Source of the DNA: Vombatus ursinus
Lineage: Eukaryota > Chordata > Mammalia > Diprotodontia > Vombatidae
DNA length: 64,000 bases
Reading direction: 5' to 3'
Assembly: GCF_900497805.2 (NCBI RefSeq)
Contig: NW_020946557.1
Location: 8,058,487-8,122,486, forward strand
Part shown: piece after piece, positions 44,111-54,925 of the stretch
Layout: each line of letters opens with the position of its first letter
Position numbering within the stretch: position 1 is the stretch's first letter
Notes under the pieces: model-generated
Seen by the model: the letters and a program-made list of their open reading frames with translations, nothing else
What the model was told of the DNA's origin: nothing
Databases searched by the model: none
Position numbers and translations under genes: made by a program

Positions 44111-47100
44111 GAGAGAGAGCATTCCTGAATAACTGTATTCACCAAAAGTTACTTATAAGGTGAATCTTGCACTAAAATAAATGTTTGTTGAATTGTATTC
44201 AATTGTCCCATTGACTTTTACTACCAAATAAGAGATGCATTCCCCTATAAAAACACATGGCCTTAAGAAGTAATAAAACCACACTTGAGTGCCATTAAAA
44301 ATAACAATTATATGAAAACACTTTTCTGATAATATTCCTACTACACTAAATCTCAAAAAATAAGACTTTCTACATTTACCCAATTATGGTTCTGTGAGAA
44401 GCTATTATTTTTTATGTTTGTCTAAGAAAGTTAAAGATCTAAATAAAGTACAATAAACAACATATGGTATAATTGAATGGAACACACTGGCCTGAAAGTC
44501 ACTGGGTATGTTTCAAACCCCATTCCTAATTTCTAAAGTAGGTTAACATTGCTGTAATATTTTCCCTGCTAAGACAGCTCATATACCAGTCCTTCCTTAT
44601 TACCCTTTTGTAATAGCCCTTGCATTACAAAAGAAAAAAGGATTCTTGGAATTAATCCGGGTAGAACAAAAGGAGAGATTTCTTTCTGCACCAAGTTAAC
44701 TTGTGAAACTTTCAGCTATAAAATGCCATCAAATGGAGTTCTGTGGTTAGTTAGGTATGGATAAATGGGATGGGAAGCTTATGATCATTAATAACAACAT
44801 TGACATTAAAGGCCATGAATAGCCTAGTTAAAGACTCTCTCTTCTGGCTAAATTCTGATCTCATGTAGGAAGAAGGAATACAGAGAAATGACCACTCTCC
44901 CAGAATAATACTGTCCTACAGAAGGTCTCTATATGTGACATTACACAGTTGGCTGGATCCATTTTGGCTCCCCTCCTGCCCCTCACTCCTCACAAAATTC
45001 CTTTAACAGGGTCACTAGCAAATGTTGAATACTAGGCTTGATAAGCCAACAGTCTGATCTATCATAGAAAATCAAGTCTCTTAATGAGTTTTAGGAAAGG
45101 ATTATAAAGTAGGCAAATGTATAATAAGATAGTAGTGTTCTTTTACTAATCTCAAATGAGACTAGTGGTTTCCTGGCCTGCCTCCAGAATCCAATCTAAA
45201 TGTAAACATCACTGGGGAAATGAGGCTCAACACCAGACATTCATTTCATTTTTTAATGCCTTTTCCCCATCTGGTGTGTGGCCTTGCCTTTTGTTTTCTC
45301 CTTTCTCTATCCTTCCAATCTTGTGCCATTCTAGTCCTTTTGCTAAGTGGCTCTCTGTGCCTAATTGAGCTAGTAAACTCCTCCAGGAAAGTATCATACC
45401 TATTTCAGTGTTACTTACCGTGCCTAGTACCCAGAGGACCCTTAATAGTTATTAAGTGATAATGATTGTTCAGACAGTCATTTTAGAGAGGGAAGACAGA
45501 CTAAGCACAATTGTGGCAGTCAAGAATTCTGAGTTTCATTCTCAAATACTGGTGCTGACTTGCGGTTGACCTTGGATAAGTCCTTTAGATACTCTCTACA
45601 CGTAGCCAGTTACAGTTCTTATTTAACCCTTTCATTACCTTTTTGCTTGCTTCATGGGTGGGCTAATCTGATGTGACAACATCCTTTCATACAGAAGGAC
45701 AATGTTTAATGTCCAAAAGGGACATTGGTAAGTATGGTTCAGGAATTGTTCCATCCAAGAGGAAGATGACCCTGGGGGGGAGGTAAGTGTGTGAACTACT
45801 ATTTAATGACTTTTAGAGGCAGAGAGAGTGGTAATTTTAGCAGGCTTAATTCATTCAAATATATGTGAAGTACTTATATTCTACATTTAACTGCAAGGGA
45901 TATTGATCTAAACTTACTTGATCTTATTAAAAAAAAAGATAGAGGTCTCAAAGAGTGCCACACTCATCTTGATTAACCTGCTTGAACAGTGCTGACTCAT
46001 AAAGAAGTGTGTAGATTTGTGGATACACCTAATTAAAACTTAGCTCTGAGCCCTTAGATAATGACCAGACCCTGTCTCCTACTTGAATTTGTTATGTTTC
46101 AGTCTTAGTCACATGACCTTTTTATAATGCAGTCAGCTCTCCCGAGAAACTGATGAACTTGTTTAGATAGTTGTTTTTACTCTTAGCAAGAGAGTCAATG
46201 AGCAAATATCAGAGAGCAAATAAATGGTAATCAGAGAATAATGAATAATAAATATCTGTAAACCTCTTCAAGCCTGCCACTCTCTTAGATCATAAAAGTA
46301 CTCCAAGATTTAAGATCAATCCAAACCTAGGAGTTTAAGAAAATGTACAATTTGAGTTGTCCCTTAAGTGGGAAAATGAGTGAGAACAATGCAGTTTGTT
46401 CAGAGGGTTCAACTAATGTCTCAACTAATGTCAGAAGGAGAGCAAGAACTTGGGCTCTCGATGGCTGGGTAGGGAACTTGAAATCTGATACAGACTCAAA
46501 CCATGAAGGTTTGTGCATTCCCTGCATTCCCTAATCTAAGCTGTGTTTTCATTTGTTAGGAACTCTGACTGTCTTTGACCTTAGCTAGTCTATCATTTAG
46601 CAGATTGAGTGAATTCAGAAGCTAATCTGGGCAAGGAAAAGTCATTAGTGCTGCCCTGACGTGACTTTTTCCTAATTTAAATGTGACACCTCCTTGCTCC
46701 CACATATGCATCTCATCAATTCTTTTGACTACCTCTTTTGCTCATTAGACCAAAGCAGTGGAGAGAATGGGTGAAGGATAGGCATGGCTGTATTGCAGGC
46801 AAGATTGACAATTGACTATTCTGGGGAAGGAGAGATTCAACCCAACTTTTCACCCCTTCTGATTGATAACACACTCCTTAGATTTGAGACTCAGTCTCCT
46901 TCGTGTCATGCTACCGTCCTCATTTTGGAGACAATTATTCTAAAAAGACGCATACAATATTCCTAACACACGTATTTGAGGGCTACCATTCCTAACATAC
47001 TTGCTCCCATTCAGGAGGATGCAGAAATGGTCTGGAGATTTCCAGAGTAGCCCATTGGAAAGACTAGATGACCATGGATCTCTCTACACACTCTATTTTA

Positions 47101-47219
47101 AAAAACCTTCAAATGGTCCCAGTTTACTGAGTATAACAAATTGTGACAAAGTCTGCCTTGCTTAGACTCTTCCTTTAACTCATCTTGCTACAATTTTCAG
47201 ACTTGTGTTTTGGTCCTGT
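44111..47219. other. Intronic DNA, largely unassigned
   Basis: 3.1 kb without a gene. A degraded L2-like tail may lie at about 45370-45460 (GAGCTAGTAAACTCCTCCAGGAAAG, GTGCCTAGTACCCAG). A tandem TCAACTAATGTC pair sits at 46407-46432. Everything else looks unique at this resolution. Confidence 0.45.
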
Positions 47220-47475
47220 AAAGTGGACAGGTAGTAGTAGTAGGTAGATTGTTGGACTCAGAGTGAGGGAGACCTGGGTTTAAATCCCACCATTGGTACA
47301 TAGTAACTATCTGACTGCAAGTTAGTTAACGTATCTGTGCCTCAGTTTTGTCATCTGGGAAATGAGGATAATAGTTCTTACCTCACATGATTATTATGAG
47401 GCTTAAATGAGATAATATCCTAAAGTGTTTTGCAAACTTTAAAGTATCACAGAAATGTAAGTTGCTGCTGCTATT
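47220..47475 (+). mobile_element. MIR SINE
   Basis: AGACCTGGGTTTAAATCCCACC, TTAGTTAACGTATCTGTGCCTCAG, GGAAATGAGGATAATAG and GTGTTTTGCAAACTTTAAAG. Followed by TCCTCC and (TTA)n units to 47510. Confidence 0.9.
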
Positions 47476-47879
47476 ACTCTCTCCTCCTCCTCTTATTATT
47501 ATTATTATTGTAATTGAAATATGTAACTTGAAAAAAAATTTGATGTCTGCTTTTCCAAGTCTTTATGGCAACATTTTGGGCTTAAGGTCTTCTCAACCAG
47601 ATCGATAGCCTGCAAAGAAAATAAATAGGGGCTGATGAACATTATAAATGATGATGATAAAAGAAGATTAATGGAGGTTGGTAAAGCAATTTGAAGAGGT
47701 AGAAGGAATACCATGTTCCTTGATCTCTCTCACCTTTATAAATGGTTAGGTTGAATTTGGCTATTGGATGTGTCAGCTTCCATTGATTTTTAATTCTATT
47801 AAGCTTGCGTATACATCATTAATTTCCAACAACATGAACTTAACTTTTTCAGAATCATCAACATTTGCCAGGTGCCTGA

Positions 47880-48065
47880 GAAAGGTTGTCAGGATAATAG
47901 AGTAGAGCTAGTTATCTAGTTCAACCCCTTATTTTACAGACAGAGAAACTGAGGCCCAGAGAAGTGAAATGACTTACCCAAGGTCACACAGGTAGTATAT
48001 GGCAGAACTAGGATTTAAATGCAGGTCTTCTGATTCCAAATCCAGCACACTTTCCACTATGTTAG
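47880..48065 (-). mobile_element. MIR-family SINE
   Basis: TCAACCCCTTATTTTACAGACAGAGAAACTGAGGCCC, GACTTACCCAAGGTCACACAGGTAG and CCAGCACACTTTCCACTATG. Confidence 0.87.
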
Positions 48066-49919
48066 CATAGATAACTTTTATAAGAAATTATTTCCAAAAA
48101 TTATTAGTTAAATATACACAAGACTATATATAAACAGCACAAAATAAATTGTGAGACTTTACTACTTGAGAAGTACCTTATGATAAAAGCTAAAATCCAT
48201 ATCACAGAATTATATTACTGGGCTTTCCATTATTGCTTATTTTAAAATGGATAGCTCTTCAAAGGTTCATTTTCAAAAAATGAATTAATGATAAATTTAA
48301 AGCTATTACCAGCCATTAAACAAAAAATTTCCTTTCATAGGTAGTGCATAATAATCAAACATTTATTTAGGGAAAAAGTAATTAACCTCTCTCCAGGATT
48401 TTGCACTCTGAATAAACAGGTAGTAAATCATAGAAAACTTGTACGCAGCAGGCCTCTGAAAGAGTCAAGAAAGGCTCATAAAAGTCTCACTCTCTTGAAT
48501 AGATGTGAGACTGATTAGGGTGCAAATGAAGAAATGTTGCTGGTGAACTGTAGAAATGGGTGGATGCATTAGGCGATAGCAAAGATGTCTCAATTTCTAG
48601 AAAGCCTTTGTTCACATTCATGATGGACTTGAAATTTTGGAAAATTTGAGAACACTAGTCTGAATGCTGTCCCCATGCCACTCCTGCTCATCCCAACTTT
48701 TCTGATTAATCTTGGGCATCTATTTTTCTCTTTGTGACTGCAGGTCATTGCTTTCTTCAGTAAACAGTCCATTAAACCTTCCGTGAAAAATGACTTCCAT
48801 GAATCCATAGGAAGCTGGCCAACACCAAAGGAAATTAGGCAGTTAGGTAAAAATTGGGTAAGAAATCTCAGAAGAAAATTAAACATTGTCTCTCTTCCCT
48901 TTCCTTGTATCATTTTTTTTGCTTAGTTCCTTGGGAACCATTGTTTGTGTGGGGCATTTCAGAGAAAGGAAATTGTCTTGGGTAAACATTAGTCATTTTA
49001 AAATCTAGTGACCTAGGAAGCAAAAGAAGAGATTTTAGAGGTAAGGGTTTGACTTTTGATAAATATATTATAATAGAAAAGATACTTGATAGTAGCAAAA
49101 TCACTTCCTCTCTCTTCAGTTCACACCTAGTCCAGCTCCCATGTGTATAAAATGAAGGGGGTTGGATTAGATAATCTCTAAAGTCACTTCCATAATGGCT
49201 TTGTGAAATCCACCTGGGTGAGGCCAGTGAATATTTTATAAGATAGAATTTTTGAGAGCCAAAATAATGTTTTAGAGAAAAGCTTAAGAATGAAGTAAAC
49301 TTTATTTTTGTTTATCCTATTTATTTATATACATTTCTTGTCACTATTTTCCTGACATGAATGGGGGAAGGAGGGTGGTTTATGTAAGAATCTAGTCCTT
49401 GATCCTCTACCTTTTTCAATAACCTTGGTGAATATTTTAGAACAGATATTTATGCAAAGTTATACAGCAGTCAGTGATAAGGTTAGTGGCAGTCTCCATG
49501 AATAATTCTAAGGGGACTTGGAGCTAGAGGGGATAAATAGGGCATTAAAAAAGCTTAACAAGAGTAGGCCTGACAACTGGGGGCCAGTCAGGGGCAGCAG
49601 AGAGTCACAAGTGTCCTTATATGTGGCTGGTGCTTCCAAATAGGCAGGTAGCTGATTACCCGGTACTGTAATCCAGCAAAAACCAGGTGAAGTCTGTGAG
49701 CTAAGCCATCCCTGGCAACCTAGAGTCATTCAAACCATGAGAAGGGAGATGGGGATGTGAGCCAGGGTCCCATATTCACAATGGAGGGGCAGACAAGTTC
49801 AGAAAAAATAGTCTGAATTAGGTCAAGATCAGAAATAAGGCAACCGAGGTGTGGAGTGGTCAGACCATTGAGACCGGAGATACCTATGCTGCTTTAGTCA
49901 CATTTTGAAGGCCACATTT
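48066..49919. other. Intronic DNA with exon-like segment
   Basis: No named repeat. Positions 48744-48846 are an open segment with splice-site-like flanks (listed separately). Positions 49130-49195 may be a MIR remnant (TGTGTATAAAATGAAGGGGGTTGGATTAGATAATC). Confidence 0.45.
48744..48846 (+). other. Exon-like open segment, function unknown
   Basis: A pyrimidine-rich run ending in GACTGCAG (to 48743) precedes 103 nt that end TTAG before GTAAAA (48847). One frame is open throughout, encoding VIAFFSKQSIKPSVKNDF and, after HE, SIGSWPTPKEIRQL. It remains open past the donor-like site to a TAG at about 48924-48926, and an in-frame TGA lies just upstream of the acceptor. The W-P-T-P-x-E-I motif recalls the WPTPGEI segment of LARP1-type proteins, from memory and over a short stretch. 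It could be a cryptic exon, a retrocopy remnant or chance. Confidence 0.25.
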
Positions 49920-50225
49920 GGCTTTTATACACCTCTCCCCATCCTCCATTCCCCACCCCCCCAATCAAGTCTCACCTGAAATCCCTACAGGGATTGTATA
50001 GGAAGCCTTTTCCAATTCCTCTTAATTCTAGGGCCTTCCCTCTCTTGATTATTTCCTATTTATCTTGTATATAGCTTGTTTTGTACATATTTGTTTGCTG
50101 GATATCTCCCCATTAGATTGTGAGCTCCTCAAATGCAGGGATTGTCTTTTGTCTCTCTTTATATTCCCAATGCTTAGTATAGTGCCTGTCACATAGTAGG
50201 TGCTTAATAAATGCTTACAAGTGTC
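49920..50225 (+). mobile_element. L2 LINE 3' end
   Basis: GGAAGCCTTTTCCAATTCCTC, CTCCCCATTAGATTGTGAGCTCCTCAAATGCAGGG and GTGCCTGTCACATAGTAGGTGCTTAATAAATGC. Confidence 0.9.
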
Positions 50226-50508
50226 AACTCCACTAGGCCTTAATAACTGGCCAGATGGATATAATAAAGCCCTTTTCTTTCGTGCTAATTGCATTCAAAA
50301 TGAAAGTGTTCTTTAGAGAGGGGGAAAATATATAGACATCGAGATTCTGTGACACCAAGTTTAGTAAAAGAGCGCCAGATATAGGGAGGGAGGACAATTT
50401 GCAAAAGAAGAATTAAAGAATCATAGATTCTTATGACTGCACTAGATCTTGGAACTCATTTAGTCCATTCCTCTTGTGGAGTTAGCATAAAGTTAGTAAA
50501 GAGAAATG

Positions 50509-50518
50509 NNNNNNNNNN
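50509..50518. other. Assembly gap (10 N)
   Basis: Ten undetermined bases. The true size of the gap is unknown. Confidence 0.99.
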
Positions 50519-50544
50519 AAGGAAAAGTAGACTTGGTCCCAGAA

Positions 50545-50715
50545 GAGATACCCAAATTGAGTGACCTTGAGTACATTATTTTACTTAGCCTCAGTTTCCT
50601 TACCTGTAAAATGGGAATAATAATAGTTTTAGCTACCTATCTCACAGTTTTGTGGTGTGGACCAAATAGGGGCCTGTAATGTAAAGTGTTTTGTAGACCT
50701 TAAAGTGCTATACGA
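50545..50715 (+). mobile_element. MIR SINE, 3' part
   Basis: GCCTCAGTTTCCTTACCTGTAAAATGGGAATAATAATAG and CACAGTTTTGTGGTGTGGACC with GTAAAGTGTTTTGTAGACC. The 5' part may be hidden in or before the N gap. Confidence 0.88.
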
Positions 50716-50969
50716 GAAAGAGCAATAGATCCTTAGCCATTGTTTTCCTTATAGAGTTGGAAGTGTATGGGGAACCTTAAACAGATTCCCTTGTTGCCCA
50801 CAGCCCTGCACCTCCAATCTAGGAGAGGGGGATGGAGGGGACAGATAAGGAAAGAGGCCAGTGTGATCAGTTCTGATCTCCCTGGCCCACAGTTTGTGTG
50901 TGGCCAGCCTCTGATATGCTACCTTGGCATTCTGATGATCGATATTTCTGAAGTCCTTGAAGAACCTCT

Positions 50970-50994
50970 GCTGTTGTTGTTGGTGGTGGTGGTG

Positions 50995-51039
<45 letters not shown>
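50970..51039. repeat. (TTG/GGT)n(TG)n microsatellite
   Basis: TTGTTGTTGGTGGTGGTGGTG followed by 22 perfect TG units (50996-51039). The CVCVCV and HTHTHT frames on either strand derive from it. Confidence 0.96.
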
Positions 51040-51040
<1 letters not shown>

Positions 51041-51719
51041 AATGCCTGCACCCTCATGCATCCGGAGGATTTTGCAAGGAATACGTTTTGATTATCTTCT
51101 TAAAATGGGTAGGCACCATAATAATAAAAAAAGGTAGAAAAATATAATTAGCAGAGTTTTTCTGTATTCATTGCTTCTGATCCCATATCAGTCAGGGAGT
51201 GCAGATTACCTTAGATGGTTAGGGTTAGAATGCTTTAATAGAGGGGCTCTTAATACCAGAAGGACCAGGTGGATAGTTGTTGCAAAATTTTGCTTGGTCT
51301 TTCAACGTATTCTTAAATTCCAGTCTTTCTCTGTGTCATGGACCTCTTTGTCTGGCTGTCGAAACTTATGGATTCATTCTCAAAATAATGTTTTGTACTC
51401 TATATTCATAATTGAAAGAAATGAGATTTCAGTTAGAGGTTAGTGAAGATAAATATGTAATTTTTCCCCATCCATGCCTTTGAAGAAAGCCTTAGGACTA
51501 ATAAAGTATAGTTTCAATCATAAGGAAAGCTTTAGAAATGTTATCCCTGTGTCTAATCTGCTTTTTGGCCACTAAAGCTGGCTTTACTTTTTACCTTTAG
51601 ATGCCTTTCACTTTATGCCTTAACATTCATTCATGTACTTCTTTAAAAAAGTAAAAAGGTAATCTAAATTTACAAAAGCTCTTTAAGTTCTACATAGTAC
51701 ATTATTCACAATGAAAGGA

Positions 51720-51890
51720 GGCAGCCAGTGCAGTAGAAAAAAGTGTAAGCCCTGGAGTCAGAGACTCTTAGTTACCTCTATGTGATCTCAGCTAGTAATT
51801 TAATCCTGGGCCTGTTTGCTCATCTATAAAATAAGGGAGTTGGACTAGATGTCCTCTTAAGTCCCTCCTAGCTCTCGATCCATGATTCTG
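51720..51890 (+). mobile_element. MIR-related SINE
   Basis: CCCTGGAGTCAGAGACTCTTAG, CTGGGCCTGTTTGCTCATCTATAAAATAAGG and GTTGGACTAGATGTCC. Positions 51040-51719 hold no recognised feature. Confidence 0.75.
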
Positions 51891-51904
51891 TTGTCCTGAG
51901 TTGG

Positions 51905-52065
51905 TAATATAAATATCACCCTTCCCATGAGGACACTGAGACTCACAGAAGTACACCGGCTTTCTTCGGGTGACATAGCTAGTAAGTGTCGGAGCTGGGG
52001 TAGGAACTGAGGTATACTGACCTCAAGACAAGTCAGTAGGCTTTCCCCTACATCACGTTTCCCCC
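51905..52065 (-). mobile_element. MIR SINE
   Basis: CATGAGGACACTGAGACTCACAGAAG, TGACATAGCTAGTAAGTGTCGGAGC and CTGACCTCAAGAC, antisense. Confidence 0.75.
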
Positions 52066-52829
52066 TCATAACTGAGGGCTGATTTGTAATTAACCTTTTT
52101 TTTTCCTATTAAATACCTGATAGTAGAGCCATAACTATGAAGGGCAGAGGGGCATGGTGAGAGGCTGGGGATGCAGCACCTTAAAGAGTAGTTGGGAGTG
52201 GGCTAAGGCAGCAGCAGTGGTGGCACGGAAAACAGAATGGGTGGCACTGTTTCAGAGGACATGTCTGCCAATGAGAGAGTTGTGATGGGAGCAGATACAG
52301 CCCATTCCCTGAAAAAACTCTCATATGCTAGTTTTTTTTTTTTGTGGGGGTGGGTAGGTGGAGGGTTGGGTTGGAGAGAGACTGTCTCTCTCAGAAGAAT
52401 GATTCAGTAGTACTGGGAGGTTTTTTTTGGGGGGGGTAGATGAGGGCACTGGTTCCCATTGTACAATGTGGGAGATTGGTATCCACCATGTCTTGGGACT
52501 GCTATTATGTCCCAGAAGGGCACTACCATGGAGTTCCTCTGAGGCAAAGTTCGTGATAATTATTGTATATGGTATTTGTTGACTTGCTTTGAGTGATTCT
52601 AAAATTTCATCATTGTATACAGGTTGGCTTCTTTTGATGTTTTAAAATTAAAGTTTTGACTTGTTTGCTATGATGTTTAAATTAATTAAAAAACAGGGCA
52701 GAAATATCCTTCTGATGTGTAAATTCCACACTGAAAAACAAAAGTGTTCCTGAAATAAAATGAAGGTTTTAGTACCTTAAGAGAAAAATCCTTAGAATCA
52801 ATTCTTTTTAGACTTTGATGCCTCAGGTA

Positions 52830-52860
<31 letters not shown>

Positions 52861-54534
52861 TGTGTAATATTGGGAAAATTTGCTATTTTAAAATGTATTG
52901 AATCAAATTAACTGCAGCACATTGTCTTCCTTCAAGGTAAATTCCATAGTATTTTCATTGTTTTCTGCTTCTGTGATTAAGGCAAGAACCTGCATAGAAT
53001 AGAAGTTAGCCCCTCCACAATTTCAAATCCCAAAGACCAAACCAAAGTTTTAAATCTCAGATCTTATTTAACTTGACTTAGAATTAGGAGGCTACAAGAT
53101 CCTAGTTCCTCAGCTTCAGGGAGGTAACTTGAATCCCTTTCTTGGCAAAAGTATCCTATTTGCTTTTGGACATAACGCATCCTTTGGCTAATAACGTACC
53201 CAACAGAGCTCTCAACAAATACCTAAGGATGATACAAGTTAGTCATGAGAAACAGAAGCATAGCAAGGAGTGAATTATTCATGTACTCATGAAGAATATT
53301 TGAGAAATATTTGGACAACCAAATATTTCCATTAAACACATATTTACTTAGCACCAACTATGTGCCAGGGATATTTACAAATATATATTGTTCAAGTGTT
53401 TGTTCATTTTGTTTGTTGGAGCCTTTTCAGGAAGTAAACATAGGTACTTTCTATGATTTCTTTTCCTCTGACATCTGGGAACATCTGTCATTCTTGGAAA
53501 AGGGTAATAAAATGATAAAAACTCCATAGATGGTAGTTCCTAGGGGCTGGGTCAGGTAATTTTTGTCATAAACTTGGAACAGGGGGATTTGAGGTTTTGA
53601 AAGGGCTAGTTAAGGTTATCTTTCCCATTCAACCATTCAACTACATGTTTGTTCATGCATACCTCCTCTCACTTCCCTCTGCCTCCTTCATTTCCATTCA
53701 GCTTTAGTCAACAAAGATTCATTGAACCCCTGCAAAGCATCAGGCACTTCTATATATTGAGAATTGTTTGAAACCTGCCTTTAGGGAACTTATATTGCAT
53801 TTAGGGAGATGAGATACAAACACCTGAGGAAAAAAAAAACAATTAAGGCACATAATACTACACAGTTCTTCTCTCTTCTACCTTGCTCACCTTTATCTAT
53901 GGATCAGTGTAACTCAACAAACATTTTTATTCATTTCTTATGTGCTTTTGCACTTAGTTGATGCTGGGACTATGAAGACGAAAAATACTGTCTCTGCTCA
54001 AAAGGAGGCTAAAAGAGAAAAGACCCCAGCTTGTATAGGTAGCATCTATCCCCCTCCCAACTTTGACATAGGTCCCCTAGACAAGCCTTCCCCAGATTCA
54101 AGCCACTTTGTGGATCCATATCTTCCCCAAACCCCAGCTCATAAATCCCCAACCATTGTATTTACTTTTAGTAGTCAGAGGACATACAAAAAAACACTTA
54201 ATCTAATGGCAAAAAAGGGAAAAGTAGTTAAAAATACTAATAAAACAGTCCCTCCATAACTATGGGGTACACTGTCCCACAAACTTAAATACCATCAGTG
54301 GCAAAAGGGCACATGCCTAAGGAACATGTTTGGAAAGACAAATATGTAAGGAACATGTATGGCTAATACACATGTGTATAGGGTTATGCAGAGGAATAAA
54401 TATGACATGAATGGTGTGTATATGTCATACACACATGGAGTGGCACACGTAGGGGATATGTGTGGCTACATCATACATATAGAAGGGTACAAATATAGAG
54501 AATGTGAACTCCTACTTGTATTTTATAGGGATAT
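52066..54534. other. Intronic DNA, mostly unassigned
   Basis: 2.5 kb without a gene. It includes T/G-rich runs near 52330-52440, a (TG)n tract at about 52829-52866, and SINE-tail-like pieces near 53325-53380 (AACACATATTTACTTAGCACC) and 53700-53790. Confidence 0.45.
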
Positions 54535-54740
54535 AAATATGTACATGAATGTGTATGTATATATATATATGTAGGTGCACATATACACATGTGTATAAAC
54601 ACATATAGAGATATAATGTATCACATATGCCACTCCATGTGCTGCTCCACATATGTGCACATATATATGATATACTATATATCCATGTGTATACACAAGG
54701 GCATGTGTGTCTGTGCATGTATATGTATACAGACACACAT
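54535..54740. repeat. (TATG/CATA)n low-complexity region
   Basis: About 200 bp of degenerate ATGTGTAT and CACATATA units on both strands' phase, giving extensive self-complementarity. Confidence 0.9.
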
Positions 54741-54925
54741 GTAGAGAGGATCACAACGAGTCATCTTTCGTTTACAAATGAGTCACATAGGATCACAGTA
54801 TCCTAAATATAGAACTGGAGAGAACCCTCAGGGCCATTTAGTCCAATCTCATTTTACAGATGAAGAAACTGAGTGCCAGAGATGTTGAAAGACTTGTCCA
54901 GTGTCAAAAAAAAGAGTAGCAAGTG

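Noticed and set aside
50767-51147. 126-codon frame with a CVCVCV run
   Set aside because: Most of the distinctive part is a TG microsatellite and no domain is seen.
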